Notes under the pieces: generated by a model
Database searches by the model: none
Told to the model about the DNA's origin: nothing
The model's input: only the letters and a program-made list of their open reading frames with translations
In this document: one piece after another, positions 19,341 through 24,071 of the stretch
How the letters are laid out: every line of letters starts with the position of its first letter
Position numbering within the stretch: the first letter of the stretch is position 1
Origin: Haplomitrium mnioides
Taxonomy: Eukaryota; Marchantiophyta; Haplomitriopsida; Calobryales
Direction: 5' to 3'
Length of the DNA stretch: 24,071 nucleotides
Assembly: GCA_049999725.1 (NCBI GenBank)
Contig: JBNGIS010008625.1
Coordinates: forward strand, 32,086 to 56,156
Made by a program: the position numbers and the translations under genes

Positions 19341-22300
19341 TTGCAAAGATGTTGCGCAACTAGTTCAGCACTCATTGCTAACTTTGATGCCTTCAACAAG
19401 CAAGTGCTGATATTGTGTCGATGTTCTTGTGTTGTCGCCTTCAACAAGCAAGTGCTGATATTGTGTCGATGTTCTTGTGTTGTCGTTCTTGCAATGTACT
19501 CATCGCCATTGTGGTTGACTCCTTGCTAACTTTGCTGCCTTCAACAAGCAAGTGCTGATATTATGTCAACGTTCTTGGAGTGTACTCATTGCCATTGTAG
19601 TGGACTCCTTGCTAACTTTGCTACCTTCAACAAGCAAGTGCTGATATATTGTGTCGATGTTTTGCATCAACGTTCTTGCAAAATACTCATCGCCATTGTG
19701 GTGGACTCCTTGCTAACTTTGCTGCCTTCAACAAGCAAGTGCTGATATTGTGTCGACGTTCTTGCAGTGTACTCATTGCAATTGTGGTGGACTCTTTGCT
19801 AACTTTGCTGCCTTCAACAAGCAAGTGCAAATATTGTATCGATGTTCTTACGTCGACGTTCTTCCAGTGTACTCATCGCCATTGTGAAGGACTTCTTGCT
19901 AACTTTGCTGCCTTCAACAAGCAAGAGCTGATATTGTGTCGATGTTCTTGCAGTGTCCTCATTGCCATTGTGGTGGACTCGTTGCTAACTTTGTTGCTGT
20001 CAACAAGCAAGTGCTTATATTGTGTCGACGTGCTTGCAGTGTCCTCATCGCCATTGTGGTGGACTCGTTGCTAACTTTGCTGCCTTCAACAAGCAAGTGC
20101 TCATATCGTGTTGACTTTCTTGTAGTGTCCTCATCGCCATTGTGGTGGACTCGTTGCTATCTTTGCTGCCTTCAACAAGCAAGTGCTGATATTGTGTTGA
20201 TGTTCTTGTAGTGTCCTCATCGCCATTGTGGTGGACTCGTTGCTAACTTTGTTGCCTTCAACAAGCAAGTAATGATATTGTGTCGACGTTCTTGCAGTGT
20301 CCTCATCGCCATTGTGGTTGACTTGTTGCTAACTTTGCTGCCTTCAACAAGCAAGTGCTCATATTGTGTCGACGTTCTTGCAGTGTCCTCATCGCCATTG
20401 AGGTGGACTCCTTGCTAACTTTGCTGCCTTCAACAAGCAAGTGCTCATATTGTGTCAACGTTCTTGCAGTGTCCTCATTGCCATTGTGTTGGACTCGTTG
20501 CTACCTTTGCTGCCTTCAACAAGCAAGTACTGATAGTTTGTCGATGTGCTTGCAGTGTCCTCATTGCCATTGTGGTGGACTCGTTGCTAACTTTGCTGCC
20601 TTCAACAAGCAAGTACTGATATTGTGTCGACGTTCTTGCAGTGTCCTCATTGCCATTTTGGTGGACTCCTTGCTAACTTTGCTGGCTTCAACAAGCAAGT
20701 GCTGATATTGTGTCGACGTTCTTGTAGTTTCCTCATCGCCATTGTGGTGGAATCATTGGTAACTTTGCTGCCTTCAACAAGCAAGTGCTGATATTGTGTT
20801 GACGTAGTGTCCTCATCGCCATTGTGGTGGACTCGTTGCTACCTTTGCTGCCTTCAACAAGGAAGTGCTGATATTGTGTCGATGTTCTTGTAGTGTCCTC
20901 ATTACCATTGTGGTGGACTCGTTGCTACCTTTGTTGCCTTCAACAAGCAAGTGCTGATATTGTGTCGATGTTCTTGTAGTGTCCTCATCGCCATTGTGGT
21001 GGACTCGTTGCTAACTTTGCTGCCTTCAACAAGCAAGTGCTGATATTGTGTCAACGTTCTTGTAGTATTCTCATCACCATTGTGGTGGACTCCTTGCTAA
21101 CTTTGCTGCCTTCAACAAGCAAGTGCTGATATTTTGTCGATGTGCTTGCAGTGTCGTCATCACCATTGTGGTGGACTCGTTGCGAATTTTGCTGCCTTCA
21201 ACAAGCAAGAGCTGATATTGTGTCGATGTTCTTGTAGTGTCCTAATCACTATTGAGGTGGACTCGTTGCTAACTTTGCTGCCTTCAACAAGCAAGTGCTG
21301 ATATTGTGTCGACGTTCTTGTAGTTTCCTCATCGCCATTGTGGTGGACTCATTGGTAACTTTGCTGCCTTGAACAAGCAAGTGCTGATATTGTGTTGACG
21401 TTCTTGTAGTGTCCTCATCGCCATTGTGGTGGACTCGTTGCTACCTTTGCTGCCTTCAACAAGGAAGTGCTCATATTGTGTCGATGTTCTTGTCGTGTCC
21501 TCATTACCATTGTGGTGGACTCGTTGCTACCTTTGCTGCCTTCAACAAGCAAGTGCTGATATTGTGTCGATGTTCTTGTAGTGTCCTCATCGCCATTGTG
21601 GTGGACTTGTTGCTAACTTTTCTGCCTTCAACAAGCAAGTGCTGATATTGTGTCGACGTTCTTGTAGTATTCTCATCACCATTGTGGTGGACTCCTTGCT
21701 AACTTTGCTGCCTTCAACAAGCAAGTGCCGATATTTTGTCGATGTGCTTGCAGTGTCCTCATCACCATTGTGGTGGACTCGTTGCTAATTTTGCTGCCTT
21801 CAACAAGCAAGTGCTGATATTGTGTCGATGTTCTTGTAGTGTCCTAATCGCTATTGAGGTGGACTCGTTGCTAACTTTGCTGCCTTCAACAAGTAAGTGC
21901 TGATATTGTGTCGACGTTCTTGTAGTTTCCTAATCGCCATTGTGGTGGACTCGTTGCTACCTTTGCTGCCTTCAACAAGCAAGTGCTGATATTGTGTTGA
22001 GGTTCGTGTAGTGTCCTCATCGCCATTGTGGTGGACTAGTTGCTACCTTTGCTGCCTTCAACAAGCAAGTGCTGATATTGTGTCGACGTTCTTGTAGTGT
22101 CCTCATTACCATTGTGGTGGACTCGTTGCTAACTTTGCTGCCTTCAACAAGCAAGTGCTGATATTGTGTCGACGTTCTTGCAGTGCCCTCATCGCCATTA
22201 TGGTGGATTTGTTGCTAACTTTGCTGCCTTCACCAACCAATTGCTGATATTCTGTCGACGTTCTTGTAGTGTCCTCATCGCCATTGTGGTGGACTCGTTG

Positions 22301-24071
22301 CTATCTTTTCTGCCTTCAACAAGCAAGTGTTGATGTTGTGTCGATGTTCTTGAAGTGTCCTCATCGCCATTGTGGTGGACATGTTGCTAGCTTTGCTGCC
22401 TTCAACAAGCAAGTGCTGATATTGTGTTGATGTTCTTGTAGTGTCCTAATCGCCATTATGGTGGATTCGTTGCTAACTTTGCTGCCTTTAACAACCAATT
22501 GCTGATATTCTGTCGACGTTCTTGTAGTGTCCTCATCGCCATTGTGGTGGACTCGTTGCTATCTTTTCTGCCTTCAACAAGCAAGTGTTGATGTTGTGTC
22601 GATGTACTTGCAGTGTCCTCATCGCCATTGTGGTGGACTCGTTGCTATCTTTGCTGCCTTCAACAAGCAAGTGCTGATATTGTGTCGATGTTCTTGTAGT
22701 GTCCTCATCGCCATTCTGGTGGACTCGTGGTAACTCTGTTGCCTTCAACAAGCAAGTGCTGATATTGTGTCGACGTTCTTGTAGTGTCCTAATCGCCATT
22801 GAAGAGGACTCGTTGCTAACCTTGCTGCCTTCAACAAGCAAGTGCTGATATCGTGTCGACGTTCTTGCAGTGTCCTCATCACTATTGTGGTGGACTCGTT
22901 GCTAACTTTGCTGCCTTCAACAAGCAAGTGCTGATATTGTGTCGACGATCTTATAGTGTACTCATCACCATTCTGGTGGACCCGTTGCTAACTTTGCTAC
23001 CTTCAACAAGCAATTGCTGATATTGTGTCGACAGTCTTGTAGTATTCTCATTGCCATTGTGGTGGACTCATTGCTAAATTTGCTGCCTTCAACAAGCAAG
23101 TCCTGATATTTCGTCGATGTGCATGTAGTGTCCTCATTGCCTTTGTGGTGGACTCGTTGCTAACTTTGCTGCCTTCAACAAGCAAGTGCTGATATTGTGT
23201 CGTCGTTCTTGCAGTGTCCTCATCGCCATTGAGGTGGACTCCTTGCTAACTTTGCTGCCTTGAACAAGCAAGTGCTGATATTGTGTCAACGTGCTTGCAG
23301 TGTCCTCATTGCCATTGTGGTGGACTAGTTGCTAAATTTGCTGCCTTTAACAACCAAGTGCTTATACTGTGTTGATGTTCTTTCAATGTCCTCTTCGCCA
23401 TTGTGGTGGACTCGTTGCTATCTTTGCTGCCTTCAACAAGCAAGTGCTAATATTGTGTTAACATTCTTGTAGTATCCTCATCGCCATTGTGGTGGTCTCG
23501 TTGCTTACTTTGTTGCCTTCAACAAGCAAGTGCTGATATTGTGTCGATGTTCTTGTAGTGTCCTCATCGCTATTGTGGTAGACTCGTTGGTAACTTTGCT
23601 GCCTTTAACAAGCAAGTACTGATATTGTGTCGACGTTCTTGTGGTATCCTCATCGCCATTGTGGTCGACTCGTTGCTAACTTTGCTATCTTCGACAAGCA
23701 AGTGTTGATATTTTGTCAATATTCTTGCAGTGTCCTCATCGCCATTGTGCTGGACTCGTTGCTAACTTTCATGCCTTCAACAAGCAAGTGCTGATATTGT
23801 GTCGACGTTCTTGCAGTGTCCTCATCGCTTTTATCGTGGACTCGTTGCTAACTTTGCTGCCTTCAACAAGGAAGTGCTAATATTGTGTTGACGTTCTTGT
23901 AGTGCCCTCATCCCCATTGTGGTGGACTCGTTGCTAACATTGCTGCCTTCAACAAGCAAGTGCTTATATTGTGTCGACGTTCTTGTGGTATCCTCATTGC
24001 CATTGTGGTCGGCTCGTTGCTAACTTTGCTATCTTCGACAAGCAAGTGTTGATATTTTGTCAATGTTCTTG
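19341..24071. repeat. Satellite B, 86-bp tandem array with higher-order units
   Basis: About 55 head-to-tail copies of an 86-bp unit fill the rest of the window and run past its end. Counting the common form (GTCGACGTTCTTG, CCTCATCGCCATTGTGGTGG, CTTTGCTGCCTTCAACAAGC, AAGTGCTGATATTGT) gives 86 bp. Many units carry a SalI site (GTCGAC). Marker variants recur at multiples of the unit: 602 bp (7 units), 258 bp (3 units) and 344 bp (4 units). The left edge near 19341 is degenerate and contains a 48-bp partial duplication. Because 86 is not a multiple of three, the long open frames in the array are a by-product of the repeat. No open frame here is called as a gene. Confidence 0.95.
19390..19485. 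repeat. 48-bp partial duplication at the satellite B edge
   Basis: The block beginning CCTTCAACAAGC and ending GTGTTGTCG occurs twice back to back (19390-19437 and 19438-19485), out of step with the 86-bp register. Irregular units are typical of array borders, where homogenisation is weaker. Confidence 0.8.

Noticed and set aside
19341-24071. Long open frames in satellite B (up to 141 codons plus, 102 minus) as a repeat protein
   Set aside because: They arise on both strands and cycle through frames because the 86-bp unit is not a multiple of three and lacks frequent stops. Starts and ends are arbitrary.
19341-24071. CRISPR-like array
   Set aside because: Units are directly adjacent with no unique spacers, and the setting is a plant nuclear genome.
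19341-24071. CENP-B box in satellite B
   Set aside because: No unit shows the required TTCG and CGGG core spacing, so a centromeric role cannot be argued from a protein-binding motif.

Overview
The window reads as repeat-rich nuclear DNA of a land plant. The evidence is one intact, intron-containing plant A-type cytochrome P450 gene, two Ty3/gypsy LTR retrotransposons of plant type, and two tandem satellite families. The exact lineage cannot be fixed by eye. The P450 and the non-chromodomain Ty3 element look to me more like those of a seedless plant (bryophyte or lycophyte) than of a flowering plant, but that is only an impression.

Layout. Positions 1-372 are unassigned. Positions 373-10096 hold a large, decayed Ty3/gypsy element (element 1) on the minus strand. 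It consists of a truncated 3' LTR (373-1911), a polypurine tract, pol (integrase, RNase H, RT and protease read right to left), gag with three zinc knuckles, an untranslated leader, and a long 5' LTR (about 8092-10096). Its right end abuts a 43-46 bp satellite (satellite A, 10097-10452 and 15674-16139). Satellite A is split by a second, complete but dead Ty3/gypsy element on the plus strand (element 2, 10453-15673). Element 2 has 429/412 bp LTRs, an initiator-tRNA-Met-type primer site, a C-terminal chromodomain and a perfect CTTGA target duplication. A 10-N assembly gap lies in satellite A at 16019-16028.

Positions 16731-18554 (minus) carry the only intact host gene, a three-exon P450 predicted at 516 residues with all core motifs. 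Its upstream region holds a tandem duplication that places two CACGTG motifs about 0.6 kb before the start codon. From about 19341 to the window end runs an array of an 86-bp satellite (satellite B, about 55 monomers) with nested higher-order repeats of 3, 4 and 7 monomers. The array continues past the window.

The two transposons are non-functional. Both polyproteins are broken by frameshifts and by stops that mostly look like C-to-T or G-to-A changes, the pattern expected of old, methylated repeats. LTR comparison by hand gives about 92% identity for element 1 (sampled stretch) and about 95% for element 2. The picture is a single expressed-looking gene embedded in heterochromatin-like DNA. 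I see no convincing new biochemical system. The points most worth a second look are the higher-order satellite structure, the chromodomain element inserted in a satellite, the asymmetric LTRs and possible 3' intron of element 1, and the duplicated motif block upstream of the P450.
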